Notes: generated by a model from the sequence alone, not told the origin. Positions 44,201 through 49,977 are shown, numbered from the stretch's first letter. The stretch: 64,000 nucleotides of DNA from Branchiostoma floridae (GCF_000003815.2 NC_049992.1:20646894-20710893), one strand, 5' to 3'. Made by a program: numbers and translations.

Positions 44201-47143
44201 AAAGATCAGCCCCTGTCAGGTATGAACTACATAATTTTTTGTAACATGTAACTGTCTTCCCTAGAGCTTTGATATCTAGTAATATGGCTTGTGGTTACAT
44301 TTATAGTTATATTCCAAAAGAGACCAGTGTAGTAGACTTGGACTCCTTAGGACTGTACAAATTCTATCTGGGTCAAAACACTTCCAGGCAGACCATGGCC
44401 AGCTATACTTTATAATTTTTGTAAGCTGACTTGTGAAGCTTTGCTGAATTTTTGTAGTCATACTTCAATTCCTTATCAGTTCAAGACTCCAGGCTTTTAA
44501 AAATAATGTTTTAAAGAGTAACTCCGATGCTTGCTAATCTGTATTAGCCTTCCTCCACTGAACAACATTGTGGTTGGGACCAGACTGGGAGCTTGTAGTT
44601 TAGGTTAGCCGAATTTATTGGGTAATTTTATAGTACAACCTTGGTCTTTAACTGCAGTACCTTAGGTAGCTGGTCTGAGGCACCTTATCTAACTTGGTCT
44701 TCGTTTTTTTAACTCCTACCTGCCTACCAAATGTCATCAGTATCCATCTAAGGCTACTCGAGTTATGCTGTTAAGACACACACACAAAGAGACAAACACG
44801 CCCAAAAGATAACCTTCTGGCAAAGGTAATATCCTCCTGGCGAAGGTATTAAATAACAGTCAGGCGTTACCTAGATGTTCTACAACCTTATTATCATGTT
44901 GTAACCGTGAGAATAAAACTGAAAAAAATACCATCTACCCCCAGACTGCCAGGATATCCTCGACATCGACGAGACCACGCCCAGCGGCGTGTACACGTTG
45001 GATCCACGGGACAACCTTGGCAGCTTCCAGGTCTTCTGTGATATGGACACGGACGGCGGCGGCTGGACGGTAAGTATGGCCATTAAACTACTACCGTAAC
45101 ATCAGATTCGGCTAAACTTGTGTACGCTATTGTGTTATGGTATATCCTAGAGTTTTAGCTTTGTTTTCTTGCTCTTGAAGTTGTTCCAGAGACGCCAAGA
45201 CGGAACAGTGGACTTCTACCGGGACTGGGATGACTACAAGAACGGCTTCCCTTCCAACCTGACCGGCGAGTTCTGGCTGGGGAATGACAAATTGTACCGC
45301 CTGGCCGTGCAGAAAGACTACCAGCTCAGGGTGGATATGGAGGATTTTGAGGGGAACACGGCATACGCGACTTACAGCATGTTTGACATCTCACCTGAAT
45401 CCCAGAACTACAAACTCCACATTGGGTCTTATAGCGGTAGTGCAGGTGAGGTAGTTACCGCTTGCAACATATGATCTTGAACCGATACTGTACCTAAAAT
45501 GAATCATATGGTCCTGCCTCTGAATTGAATTTGAACGCGTCGCGTAGATTGGCAAAGAAAGATATGGTACACGTAGATTCATGTCTCCAAACTATTATCA
45601 ATACATACATAACATGCATTGGCATAATACCGGTAGTAAGACTTATACCGGTAGATTAAAAATACTGGAACTTAAAGAGATCTACACATGCAACAATATT
45701 TATTTCTGAGCTGTGCACACTTCAGACATCTAGGTGTCCAATACATCATTTACAAAGCATCGATAACAATGCATTCGAAGACAACAGGGCCGAAAGTTTT
45801 CAGTATCTTTTTCGGAGTAGGCAGCTCGTCGTGGGACGAACACACTGTCACATTCATTGCCAAATTTATAGATCATAATTACACATGCTCACGGCACAAG
45901 ACGAACATGATTCAACAACAATCTTGAATTTCTGTTGGTGACCTACAACTCATGTAAAAGTGTGAAGAACCGTTGCATAATAGCCCGGATCTACGACTGA
46001 ATGGGCAAAATTGAACGTACGCAGCCATTTTCCCGCCATTTTTATATCTACGCAAGCAGTAAAGCGTTACGTCATAGCGGTTGTGACGGACAGAAGTTAA
46101 ATGAAAATTCTTGACAGTATACGTCCGTTTTCTCATGACATTTTGTATGCTCATGCAGGTTTATGTTTTATGCATTTACTGACAGAAAAGGAAGGAGCAC
46201 CAGAGGATGTATAAAGGTGCATAGCGGCAGTTAATTGTGCCGTGTTTCTTCCTACCGGTATTTTTTACCCCCTCCCAACCACGCGTCCGTTCGCCGTGTA
46301 ATTCCGCGGCGTGTTACAATTACAATATTACGCTTTTAGCAGGACAAGAGTGGCAGAAAAGTTACACAGAAGAAGTGGCAAGGGTAACCTATAACAGCAA
46401 CATGTAACTGGAGAAAATGATGCGTTGACAATTTGTCAAAACAGTATGGCTAGAGAAATCGTCGTAAATGTACCGGTATTATGATAATAGATGTTACATA
46501 CATACATACATACATACATAGACATACTCTATCGAGTTATTTGCAGTATTAACAAAGTTCGGCTTTCAATGTGCATGACCTTTTTTATCAATGTTTACGG
46601 TAAAATCGCCATTTTCCATTTGCGCGTTCCAAATAGGTGAGGGGTACTTTGGGAATTGTGGAGCAGCGTTACATCGAAAGAAAACATATTTTGCATAATA
46701 TCGGGATTTTGTGCTAAAGATATGCAATTGCTTATAGAAACATGGATATTGAAGTGCTACAAAATAAAAGACAAGAGATAAGCACCGTTGACAAGTCATA
46801 GCTTATTTCAGTTCGCATATCCCAAAGGATAACCTTTAAAGATAATACAAGCTACGTGAATCAAGCGTTGTTGGATCAATATATTTTCCTTGTCACAGGG
46901 GATAGCCTGTCTTTCCATGACGGGAAACCATTCAGTACCAAGGACAGAGACAACGACAACGCCTGTGCTCAGACGTTCAAAGGTGCTTGGTGGTACAATG
47001 TTTGCCACAAATCCAACCTGAACGGGCTGTACCACCTGGATCCTTTTGAGAGTTACGTTACCGGTGACGGCGTCACCTGGACGCACTGGAAGAGTAACTA
47101 CTCCTTGAAGCGTTCGGAGATGAAAATCCGTCCAACTCCATAA
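3464..47143 (+). CDS. secreted MACPF - Methyltransf_FA - Cys-rich - GCC2/GCC3 repeat - fibrinogen-domain chimeric protein (whole gene, 23 coding exons)
   Basis: The exons listed below join with compatible phases at all 22 junctions. Their lengths total 4830 nt, giving about 1609 residues. Order: signal peptide 1-17; linker to about 160; MACPF about 230-610 with W435-G-T-H-Y439 and G446-G447; unrecognised segment about 610-840; Methyltransf_FA-like domain about 845-1000; furin-like cysteine-rich exons about 990-1140; GCC2/GCC3 repeats about 1150-1398; FReD 1399-1609 with a DxDND calcium-site-like motif. Known for the families: MACPF proteins oligomerise and perforate membranes, and FReDs bind acetylated sugars or microbial ligands. 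Inferred: a secreted, lectin-targeted pore-former of innate immunity. No transmembrane anchor is evident. Weak points are the acceptor of exon 4 and the 8.2-kb intron before it, which could hide another exon. Reading the FReD as a separate gene is unlikely because the phase-1 Cys-rich exons link it continuously to the MACPF part. Confidence 0.8.
3513..4561 (+). other. intron 2
   Basis: An AT-rich intron with no recognisable repeat or RNA gene. It ends in an AACAG acceptor at 4561. Confidence 0.7.
4562..4699 (+). CDS. exon 3: polar linker
   Basis: A 138-bp phase 1-1 exon encoding about 46 polar residues rich in Lys, Asp, Ser and Thr, with a GGGN stretch. It directly follows the signal peptide. 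The donor is GTAAGT at 4700. It belongs to no recognised domain and is probably a disordered N-terminal pro-segment. Confidence 0.8.
5529..5942 (-). mobile_element. LINE ORF2 C-terminal relic (reverse transcriptase tail)
   Basis: A minus-strand frame of 137 residues contains the hallmark end of non-LTR ORF2 proteins: [27 protein letters not shown] and [15 protein letters not shown], then the WLPP motif. The upstream RT core, endonuclease and ORF1 are absent, as expected for a 5'-truncated insertion. The 3' UTR probably runs down to about 5200. The frame is intact, so it is not very old. Jockey/CR1-like clades are the likely source. Confidence 0.8.
6209..6305 (+). repeat. decamer minisatellite (GAACGAAAAG)n
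   Basis: About eight near-perfect tandem copies of the 10-mer, introduced by CTACCGAAAGTGCGAAAAGG. The reverse complement of the same unit and lead-in occurs at 7386-7753, so the two arrays form inverted arms about 1.1 kb apart. The [10 protein letters not shown]-type frames are not genes. Confidence 0.9.
7386..7753 (-). repeat. decamer minisatellite, inverted copy with higher-order units
   Basis: Tandem CCTTTTCGTT units are interrupted at regular intervals by GCACTTTCGGTAC, giving a higher-order repeat of about 43-53 bp. This is the reverse complement of the 6209-6305 array. The long phenylalanine/arginine-rich frames on both strands are by-products. Confidence 0.9.
8205..8400 (+). mobile_element. 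degenerate tRNA-derived SINE (tentative)
   Basis: GTGTGGCTAACTC followed about 40 bp later by a GTGTCGATAATC B-box-like motif and the CTTGGGAAAG core seen in the better SINE at 8505. It is badly decayed, and the boundaries are approximate. Confidence 0.35.
8505..8990 (+). mobile_element. tRNA-derived SINE, copy 1
   Basis: The tRNA-like head contains AGCGCGTTGGTCTCAGGC and the B box GGTTCAAATCC. The body of about 400 bp contains CCTTGGGAAAGGCACTTT and ends GACGGATGCCAA. A second copy with the same head, body and tail lies at 26631-27146 in the same orientation. The head is not a functional tRNA gene, since it lacks a proper acceptor stem and terminator. Confidence 0.8.
9845..10480 (-). mobile_element. 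degenerate LINE ORF2 C-terminal relic
   Basis: On the minus strand, 9860-10110 encodes [19 protein letters not shown], then an in-frame stop, then a KRACRII-type stretch and a SLADRREQL end. Further upstream, 10130-10480 contains decayed RT pieces with [15 protein letters not shown]. It has the same orientation and family as the relic at 5529-5942, but is older, with stops and frameshifts. Confidence 0.7.
11236..12252 (-). repeat. dispersed repeat with ACTAGAGTTCC and CCTTCGCC ends
   Basis: This is the reverse-orientation relative of the element at 27422-28732. It begins ACTAGAGTTCCACGA and ends TTGGCGAAGG followed by TA. It contains repeated blocks with TTTGCATAATTAATGAGG-like and TGATGATCC sequence. 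No coding capacity was seen. Confidence 0.6.
12908..13191 (+). CDS. exon 4: basic cleavage-type site and amphipathic helices
   Basis: In the frame required by neighbouring exons this encodes a basic run (residues about 70-81, ending KRNKR). A hydrophobic/amphipathic helix follows, beginning [16 protein letters not shown], and then a longer charged helical stretch to about residue 157. The donor GTAGGT at 13192 leaves phase 0 and matches exon 5. The acceptor at 12907 is weak. An alternative AG at 12944 is out of phase with exon 3, so it would need a hidden exon. Confidence 0.65.
13765..14800 (+). repeat. dispersed repeat, copy in intron 4
   Basis: Shares CATAACTCAAGAACCTCTGG, GTGTTTGCCATT and GTGTACATAACCAATCA-type blocks with 50265-51035 in the same order. 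It contains a (TA)n tract at 14263-14310 and a C-run near 14440. It is a non-coding interspersed repeat of unknown class and ends about 40 bp before exon 5. Confidence 0.65.
14838..14938 (+). CDS. exon 5
   Basis: The acceptor TCATCATTAG and phase 0 entry match exon 4. It encodes about 33 residues with an [16 protein letters not shown] segment. The donor is AG|GTTTGT (14939), leaving phase 2. The last 66 bp of this exon plus 19 bp of intron are tandemly copied five more times just downstream (see 14873-15370). Only the first donor gives an open frame into exon 6. Confidence 0.8.
14873..15370 (+). repeat. six tandem 85-bp copies of the exon 5 end and its splice donor
   Basis: Units start at 14873, 14958, 15043, 15128, 15213 and 15298, a constant 85-bp spacing. 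The last copy carries a small insertion. Each unit begins GATGGGTAACATG and ends with the donor region GACAGGTTGGTGTATTC. Copies are more than 90 percent identical by eye. Extending exon 5 through the first donor hits a TAA within about ten codons, so the extra copies are not coding extensions. Confidence 0.95.
15675..15813 (+). CDS. exon 6: Gly/Cys segment before the MACPF core
   Basis: Phase 2 entry after ATGACAG, phase 0 exit at GTAAGT. Encodes about 46 residues with [15 protein letters not shown] and two further cysteines. Position and content fit the N-terminal edge of the MACPF region. Confidence 0.85.
16125..16330 (+). mobile_element. LINE 3' end with (ATACAG)n tail
   Basis: A short coding tail ([15 protein letters not shown] followed by a stop) resembles the end of a LINE ORF2. 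A 3' UTR follows with CCGGCTATATAGATACAG and a hexamer tail. The same sequence occurs in inverse orientation at 16612-16835, making a tail-to-tail palindrome. Confidence 0.6.
16612..16835 (-). mobile_element. LINE 3' end, inverted copy
   Basis: Reverse complement of the 16125-16330 fragment: TGTATCTGTATC tail, ATAGCCGGT, TTACGC-type block, CCGTCACACCT and TACTGTACTTGGTGAT. The two arms of about 200 bp are separated by about 280 bp. A third fragment of this tail is at 51075-51150. Confidence 0.6.
17035..17147 (+). CDS. exon 7: MACPF N-terminal core
   Basis: Phase 0 entry, phase 2 exit. Encodes about 37 residues with [18 protein letters not shown] and an [10 protein letters not shown] segment. 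These match the conserved start of invertebrate MACPF domains (GxGFD...S.ESRK...). Confidence 0.88.
17403..18347. mobile_element. TTAA-flanked palindromic MITE (piggyBac-like), copy 1
   Basis: Left end CCCTATTCAGACCGGG and a right end that complements CCCTATTCAAACC are flanked by TTAA (17399-17402, 18348-18351). Runs of G and C lie just inside the ends. The interior carries at least five TGACGTCA (CRE-type) palindromes. An inverted relative with nested insertions lies at 26461-29218. Confidence 0.8.
18360..18500 (-). mobile_element. decayed SINE-like fragment (tentative)
   Basis: Contains CCCGTTCAAAGGACGTCC and TTTCACCTCAGTG-type blocks that resemble the reverse complement of the SINE core seen at 51580 and 56500. 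No clear tRNA head was found. Confidence 0.25.
18830..19177 (+). CDS. exon 8: MACPF with glycine-rich first transmembrane cluster
   Basis: A 348-bp exon, phase 2 in and 2 out. Encodes about 117 residues: [18 protein letters not shown] at the start, a helical stretch (residues about 290-320), an unusual [18 protein letters not shown] insertion, a Ser-rich run, then a second helix. By position it should be the first pore-forming helical cluster (TMH1) of the MACPF fold, which inserts as beta hairpins. Confidence 0.88.
19358..20353. mobile_element. composite of MITEs with the CCCCTTTCCACTAGGACGG end
   Basis: Starts CCCCCTTTCCACTAGGACGG (19358) and ends with the complementary CGTCAAGTGGAAAGG (about 20353). 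Further internal ends lie at 19667 and 20275. It is packed with GCGCTCTC and GAGAGCGC motifs that create long spurious ORFs. It is related to the complete small MITE at 1961-2203. Confidence 0.65.
21057..21384. other. assembly gap (N)
   Basis: Run of 328 N inside intron 8. The flanking exons 8 and 9 join in phase (2 to 2), so no coding exon is required here, though a symmetric one could be hidden. Confidence 1.
21762..21874 (+). CDS. exon 9: MACPF central segment
   Basis: Phase 2 entry after ATTCTAG, phase 1 exit at GTAAGT. Encodes about 38 residues with [17 protein letters not shown]. This matches the MACPF segment that precedes the signature motif (a helix with L..LP). Confidence 0.87.
22265..22556 (+). 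CDS. exon 10: MACPF signature motif
   Basis: The acceptor AACTTCAG gives phase 1. The exon opens with [18 protein letters not shown], containing the MACPF signature [W/Y]-G-T-H-[F/Y]-x6-G-G (W435 to G447 of the predicted protein). The rest is a helical and then very charged stretch (Lys/Glu/Asp-rich, residues about 490-526), the start of the second transmembrane cluster. The donor is GTAAGT (22557), phase 2. Confidence 0.92.
23122..23506 (+). pseudogene. coiled-coil (Lys/Glu repeat) part of a gag-like ORF
   Basis: Repeats of [14 protein letters not shown]-type heptad sequence in tandem. The frame breaks at about 23331 and resumes in another frame at 23448, then runs into the N gap. This is probably the N-terminal region of the retroelement gag polyprotein. 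Repeat expansion explains the frameshifts. Confidence 0.6.
23507..23889. other. assembly gap (N)
   Basis: Run of 383 N within the LTR retrotransposon in intron 10. It hides the middle of gag. Confidence 1.
23890..24656 (+). pseudogene. gag C-terminus with CCHC zinc knuckle and active-site-less retropepsin remnant
   Basis: An open frame from the gap to a stop at 24654. A helical gag segment ([18 protein letters not shown]) comes first, then the zinc knuckle [14 protein letters not shown] (C-x2-C-x4-H-x4-C) near 24070. Retropepsin flanks follow: [11 protein letters not shown] joined directly to [14 protein letters not shown], with VILGRDIP further on. The usual D-[ST]-G catalytic segment between those flanks is missing, so the protease is dead. 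After about 24460 the frame runs through glycine-rich sequence of different origin. Confidence 0.75.
24600..24863 (+). pseudogene. captured SR splicing factor fragment (SRSF4/5/6-type second RRM)
   Basis: In a different frame from gag, 24641-24800 encodes [30 protein letters not shown] and a [12 protein letters not shown] segment. This is the hallmark second RRM of SRSF4/5/6, including the SWQDLKD motif. It is preceded by a glycine-rich linker ([15 protein letters not shown]). About 10 bp are missing near 24803, shifting the frame, after which DGTEIYG and [10 protein letters not shown] continue to a stop. No intron interrupts it, so it looks cDNA-derived. It is probably not functional as it stands. 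Confidence 0.8.
25236..25411 (+). repeat. 3' LTR of the retrotransposon
   Basis: A 176-bp unit starting TGTGACAGAGTCACTGTAAT and ending CTTGTGACA. Its first 20 bp recur at 23002. GAAAGAAGCGGGGACAGA just before it is a plausible polypurine tract. Confidence 0.75.
25610..25852 (+). CDS. exon 11: MACPF second cluster and C-terminal part
   Basis: The acceptor ACATTGCAG gives phase 2. Encodes about 81 residues including a VQGGD turn, an alternating helix [15 protein letters not shown], then W-x-x-S-I-x5-P and VTDVLN, the classical end of MACPF domains. The donor is GTAAGT (25853), phase 2. Confidence 0.9.
25986..26214 (+). CDS. exon 12: post-MACPF linker
   Basis: Separated from exon 11 by an intron of only 133 bp. 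Phase 2 in, 0 out. Encodes about 76 Lys/Thr/Ser-rich residues with [12 protein letters not shown], then a helical [17 protein letters not shown] stretch. No domain recognised. Confidence 0.82.
26631..27146 (+). mobile_element. tRNA-derived SINE, copy 2
   Basis: Same tRNA-like head (AGCGCGTTGGTCTCAGGC; B-box region GTTTCAAATCC), same body and GACGGATGCCAA end as at 8505-8990, plus an A-rich tail. It is inserted inside the MITE at the point corresponding to about 18214 of copy 1. Confidence 0.85.
27422..28732 (+). mobile_element. 1.3-kb repeat with TA target duplication
   Basis: TA (27420-27421 and 28733-28734) flanks a unit that begins CCTTTGCCAGAATGG and ends GGAACTCTAGT. Removing it together with one TA restores the length and sequence seen in the uninterrupted MITE copy near 17940. 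Internal blocks (TTTGCATAATTAATGAG, CATTCCATGATAGGACTTT) are repeated about three times. Relatives: 11236-12252 and 44640-44860. No ORF. Confidence 0.75.
29358..29657 (+). CDS. exon 13: unrecognised segment
   Basis: Phase 0 to 0 after TTCGTAG. Encodes 100 residues with [19 protein letters not shown], a W-E-D-M turn and a [11 protein letters not shown] stretch. No family recognised. It is well conserved-looking (no low complexity) and sits between the MACPF and Methyltransf_FA modules. Confidence 0.85.
29774..29949 (+). CDS. exon 14: unrecognised segment
   Basis: Follows an intron of 116 bp. Phase 0 in, 2 out (GTGAGT at 29950). Encodes about 58 residues: [15 protein letters not shown], acidic ADDDFN and [16 protein letters not shown]. 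It continues the unassigned region of exon 13. Confidence 0.85.
30288..30483 (+). CDS. exon 15: Methyltransf_FA-like domain, N-terminal half
   Basis: Phase 2 in, 0 out. Encodes about 65 residues with [38 protein letters not shown] and [15 protein letters not shown]. These fit the farnesoic acid O-methyltransferase-like (Methyltransf_FA) beta-sandwich, a binding rather than catalytic fold in many proteins. Confidence 0.85.
30995..31126 (+). CDS. exon 16: Methyltransf_FA-like domain, middle
   Basis: Phase 0 to 0. Encodes 44 residues with a LYQSYFVCV strand and [13 protein letters not shown], consistent with the same domain. The donor is GTTTGT. Confidence 0.82.
31806..31933. mobile_element. 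128-bp MITE with GGTTCAC duplication
   Basis: Inverted ends CTAGTCTCTACCAGG and CCTGGTAGAGGCTAG are flanked by identical GGTTCAC (31799-31805 and 31934-31940). The 7-bp (possibly 8-bp) duplication suggests a hAT-like origin. It lies in intron 16. Confidence 0.7.
32080..32242 (+). CDS. exon 17: end of Methyltransf_FA domain and start of Cys-rich region
   Basis: Phase 0 in (after CACTGAG), phase 1 out (GTGAGT). Encodes [19 protein letters not shown], typical of the end of the Methyltransf_FA domain. A furin-like cysteine-rich start follows: [18 protein letters not shown]. Confidence 0.82.
33102..33528. mobile_element. hAT-like MITE with perfect 8-bp target duplication
   Basis: Terminal repeats TAGGACTGGGTATCGGTACA and its near complement at the right end. 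A perfect TCCGGCAT duplication lies at 33094-33101 and 33529-33536. The interior is rich in CCGGACCTG and ACCGGTCC-type palindromes. It lies in intron 17. Confidence 0.85.
33740..33898 (+). CDS. exon 18: furin-like cysteine-rich repeat
   Basis: Phase 1 to 1. Encodes about 52 residues with cysteines in the furin-like spacing: [18 protein letters not shown], then [13 protein letters not shown]. The family is known from growth-factor receptors and proprotein convertases; here it likely forms a rigid stalk. Confidence 0.88.
34163..34258 (+). CDS. exon 19: furin-like cysteine-rich repeat
   Basis: Phase 1 to 1, 96 bp. Encodes [21 protein letters not shown] followed by a DNKVCK end. Continues the disulfide-rich stalk of exon 18. 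Confidence 0.86.
34628..34738 (+). repeat. 20-22-bp minisatellite (GGAGCTGTGTGCTCGGCGAA)n
   Basis: About five tandem, slightly diverged copies that alternate GCTCGGCGAA and GCTCACAGCGAA. The reverse complement array is at 36745-36930, on the other side of the TTAA MITE at 35282-36255. Confidence 0.85.
35282..36255. mobile_element. TTAA-flanked MITE with GGGTCC palindromes
   Basis: Left end CCCTCAAACACCCGAG, right end CGGGTGCTTGAGGG, with TTAA at 35278-35281 and 36256-36259. Subterminal GGGGTCCATTTGGACCCC palindromes occur at both ends. The interior resembles the 17403 family (GCCATCTTGGATTTTG, TGACGTCA, GGTTGCCATGGCAACC). Confidence 0.8.
36745..36930 (-). repeat. 20-22-bp minisatellite, inverted copy
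   Basis: Tandem units of TTCGCCGAGCACGCAGC and TTCGCTGTGAGCACACAGC type, the reverse complement of 34628-34738. The array ends only about 55 bp before exon 20. Confidence 0.85.
36988..37131 (+). CDS. exon 20: cysteine-rich repeat
   Basis: Phase 1 to 1, 144 bp. Encodes [18 protein letters not shown], then [17 protein letters not shown], a laminin/furin-like pattern with eight cysteines. It joins the stalk to the GCC2/GCC3 exon. Confidence 0.88.
37813..38592 (+). CDS. exon 21: GCC2/GCC3 (ephrin-receptor-like) repeat array
   Basis: A single 780-bp phase 1-1 exon of about 260 residues. After a short lead ([15 protein letters not shown]) it holds 14 sub-repeats of 16-17 residues: [33 protein letters not shown] and [17 protein letters not shown] types. 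The first nine form three 50-residue (150-bp) higher-order units; the fourth unit lacks its third sub-repeat. Each sub-repeat carries two or three cysteines. Known for the family: extended extracellular stalks. High DNA similarity between units indicates recent tandem growth. Confidence 0.93.
40683..41170 (+). mobile_element. LINE ORF2 C-terminal relic, frameshifted
   Basis: Two overlapping frames give [31 protein letters not shown] then, shifted, [19 protein letters not shown] and [14 protein letters not shown]. These are the characteristic end of RT proteins of non-LTR elements. At least one frameshift is present. It is from a different clade than the 5.5 and 9.9 kb relics. Confidence 0.75.
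41608..43306. mobile_element. hairpin-ended element, inverted relative to 51972-56398
   Basis: Starts ACTAGAAAGGCCGACATTTG and ends in an imperfect hairpin CCATACCTATGGTATGG. It contains blocks of about 165 bp on the theme CCAAAAGTGTACTTTTTGGTCA and AAATTTCAGCTCATTCGG. It is the reverse complement of 54654-56398. Confidence 0.7.
44640..44860 (-). repeat. fragment of the CCTTTGCC repeat family
   Basis: Contains GAGTTATGCTGTTAAGACAC and ends CTGGCAAAGGTAA and CTGGCGAAGGTATT, which match the start of 27422-28732 in reverse complement. It lies about 80 bp before exon 22. Confidence 0.55.
44945..45069 (+). CDS. exon 22: fibrinogen-related domain, N-terminal part
   Basis: Phase 1 in, 0 out (GTAAGT). 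Encodes [15 protein letters not shown] and [15 protein letters not shown], the textbook start of a FReD (first disulfide pair and the GGGWT motif). Confidence 0.95.
45181..45445 (+). CDS. exon 23: fibrinogen-related domain, middle
   Basis: Phase 0 in, 1 out. Encodes [30 protein letters not shown] and a MEDFEG segment, the standard central FReD strands. All conserved aromatic positions appear present. Confidence 0.95.
46899..47143 (+). CDS. exon 24: fibrinogen-related domain, calcium site and C-terminus
   Basis: Phase 1 in; stop TAA at 47141-47143. Encodes [17 protein letters not shown], then [20 protein letters not shown], and ends [12 protein letters not shown]. The DxDND motif is the known FReD calcium site and the C-x11-C pair forms the second disulfide next to the ligand pocket. 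The domain length (about 210 residues) is normal, so the protein ends with an intact FReD. Confidence 0.95.
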
Positions 47144-47964
47144 CTTTACACATCATATTGTATCGTTCATGTCAATGGAGCTGAAGTAAAATTTGTAAAA
47201 GGTTAGCTGTTAATCTCAGTATCGAGATTTTGATATTGAATGCCTATATATCTTGATGATATATATCCGTTTGTGATATACAATATTGACGGCCTTCCTT
47301 CAACAATATGACCAATAATCAACTTCTAATACTCAACTTCCATTTACTTTAAATCGTACGCTTAAAGCAAAAAAATTGAATCAGTATTTCCAATACAGAA
47401 GGATTATACTAAAATGATGTTGAAATCCATCATAACCTCTGAGATTTGTTTAAGCAAGATAAAAAAAAACTCTTATTGAATTACTTGTCTTCATAGTCCC
47501 AATTTGAAATGTTATGTTCTGGATCTGCTTTTTGGTTATTCTGTATTTTTGGAAAAAAGCGAGTCTAGGAATGGTGGTTTTGTGGTAGAAGTAGACGTCC
47601 ATAGGATATGCATAGCTTTTTCTTTCTTTTTAAATTTTACTTATTATCATATCACTAGATACAGGCACACAATGTCCCTTTGGCGACAGATCAAACCAAG
47701 TTTACGTACGAACATAATCTGACAACATCCGAAAGCGAGTTTGCCTGTGAATGGATGGAAGATATCAGGTCTATTACTGGTGATTCTGTCGTAGAGGTAG
47801 ACGCTGTGCCAAGTAGTTTTGCTATTTTGATATTACTCTAGAAGTACGTAATAATTACAAGTATATGGTCTGTACAGCCAAGTCGTCGGATACTGCCTGG
47901 GCCATGAAGCATTTTGACATCCTTCTAAAATACACAATTGATCTTGGTTATTGAGAATAATAAA
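47144..47964 (+). terminator. 3' UTR and candidate polyadenylation signal
   Basis: The first AATAAA I see after the stop is at 47959-47964. The 820 bp before it are AT-rich with no repeat recognised. The assignment is positional only. Confidence 0.4.
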
Positions 47965-49920
47965 AATAAGTCCATAATAGAAATACTTGACCCTTGCAGT
48001 AATACATATTGGCCATAATTCATAAAGCTGCAGATGAAAACCAGTTGGCTGTACAACAATGATGACGTCACATTCTTATTACCTTATGCATAATGGTTCT
48101 TTTGAGTGATCTCCAGCATCAGTATACCTCTCTTTTTATTTTCTGTCTTTTTTGGCATCATGTGTCTCTCTCCGGTAGTTTGTGTTTTCTCTGCTCCTTT
48201 ATCATTATATAGTTAAGTAAAATACTGATACATCCACACACCCACACCGCTAGCACAGACTTATAGCAATATTAAATTTAGTAGGTTATGAGTACATAAA
48301 CATCATAGTAGGTTGGGAGGATATAAACATCGGAGTAGAGAAACAGACATTAAAGCACATCGATACCAAGCTCAAATTTCAAGATAGCACATGTATCTTA
48401 CTCATGCCCACTACATTATCCCAAGCATGCACAAATCTATCTACATATTGAGATAATGATAATGTTGATGTTCATCATTGAAACCTATATTAGAACGCAA
48501 GATGTATTTCTTTTATCAAACATATATCCGCATATATATAGGTAACTGTAAGTAAACTTAGACCCCAGTTTTTGTGCAGTCTAAAGTCTGATAATTGAAA
48601 AGAGGAAATACTACCTTTACCCTCTTCAGTTAATACCCACGCATAAACTGACCGGGTTTGAAACTTGTGCATGTAGTCAACATAAGATATCATCTTACAT
48701 CCATTATAGGTTAAAGACTTTTGACTGCACGTCAATGATATCAGAGGATATATAGAAACATGCAATTTTATCAGGAAGATTAATGTCTGATGGAGATATT
48801 GAAAAGCTTTTTAAAAAATGTAGTAAGACAACGTGTCATGTGTTGTCATATTACCTTGTAACAGACAACGCACTGATTGAAGAAACGTAAGGGTTATGGT
48901 AAAGATCATGTAAAGGAAAACAGGTAGTAAATGTTGAGCAAACCAACAAAAGAAGAAGAGTGAAAGAGATTGTACGTATCGCATCTATAACAATGAAATA
49001 ATTACCAGCACTGTTATATCTGCTATGTATCATTGAGACTGGAGATGTTAAGGCAAGAAGCTGAATTTTTTTTGTTGATTCTAATAAAGTAAAATTGCAA
49101 CTGCTGAATAAGCTTCTGTGTTCAATAGCGTACCGGTGTCACATGTCGGATGGGTGTGTAAGTATTTGACAAAAAATAAATGAAATGGCACATCTTCCTA
49201 TTGGAGTAAAATAGAATAGTGTGAATGTAATAATATACAATGAGAAGAAAGGATGTGGTGTTTAAGTATTAATGATATTAAATCATGAATTTTATATGAT
49301 ATATATTCACATGAAAAGAACGGTTTGCATGCAAAAAAAGATGACCGAAGTAACCATATCATTCATATCTGGGTCCGTGATACAAGACCAGGCCACCCGT
49401 TATGCTGATGTCTAAAAATGAAACAGCACTATTTCGAAGAACTAAATTAGGTATAATGACTGATTCGAGGAACTTTGTGAAGACACCATGGTGTATGGTG
49501 TAAGTGAACTGAACTGAATGACTGATATTAGTCCGTTGATAACTGCACTTGTGCATTTTGTGCCCGCAGTTTTTCTAGACTGCAATCTGTAAGGTCACGG
49601 TTAGACAGTCACGATAAAAATTATTAAGTTGAAATGCAGTCTAAAAACACATTTTGTAAAATGTTTTACATTATTCAGTGAATTTTATATACCTTTTGCA
49701 TACACACCAATATTTTACACACCATTAGCATATGGTCACCAGCACATGTTTAAGATTGGGTATTTCATACCTAAAGCACACTAACTCACTCACTAGGTCT
49801 ATTTCGCTCGGAATCTCTACTTTGAACATAGCTAGGATTAAAAAAATTGCCTAACACAAAAACCTTTCTTCTTTTAAGGACAGTCACGTGGTAACCAAAC
49901 AAGTTAAACAATTTTCAAAA
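47965..49920. other. intergenic, nothing recognised
   Basis: AT-rich sequence without convincing exons. A second AATAAA occurs near 49083. No repeat family from the rest of the window is evident. Confidence 0.5.
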
Positions 49921-49927
49921 ATGTATT

Positions 49928-49977
<50 letters not shown>
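49928..49977 (+). repeat. (TA)n microsatellite
   Basis: About 22 uninterrupted TA units. Confidence 0.95.

Larger units (their letters stand above)
38593..44944 (+). other. intron 21 (6.4 kb)
   Basis: Holds a LINE relic and a hairpin-ended element (listed separately). The stretch 39830-40330 is GC-rich and contains a TATATAAG motif near 40297 and a 116-codon minus-strand frame (39880-40230) I cannot assign; it may be retroelement LTR or UTR sequence. Nothing was recognised at 38600-39800 or 43310-44640. Confidence 0.55.

Noticed and set aside
36988-47143. Independent GCC2/GCC3-FReD gene
   Set aside because: No start codon, promoter or signal peptide before it, and the preceding cysteine-rich exons are phase-compatible with the MACPF part.
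3464-47143. Apextrin-type (MACPF plus ApeC) protein
   Set aside because: The C-terminus is a clear fibrinogen-related domain and no ApeC segment was seen.
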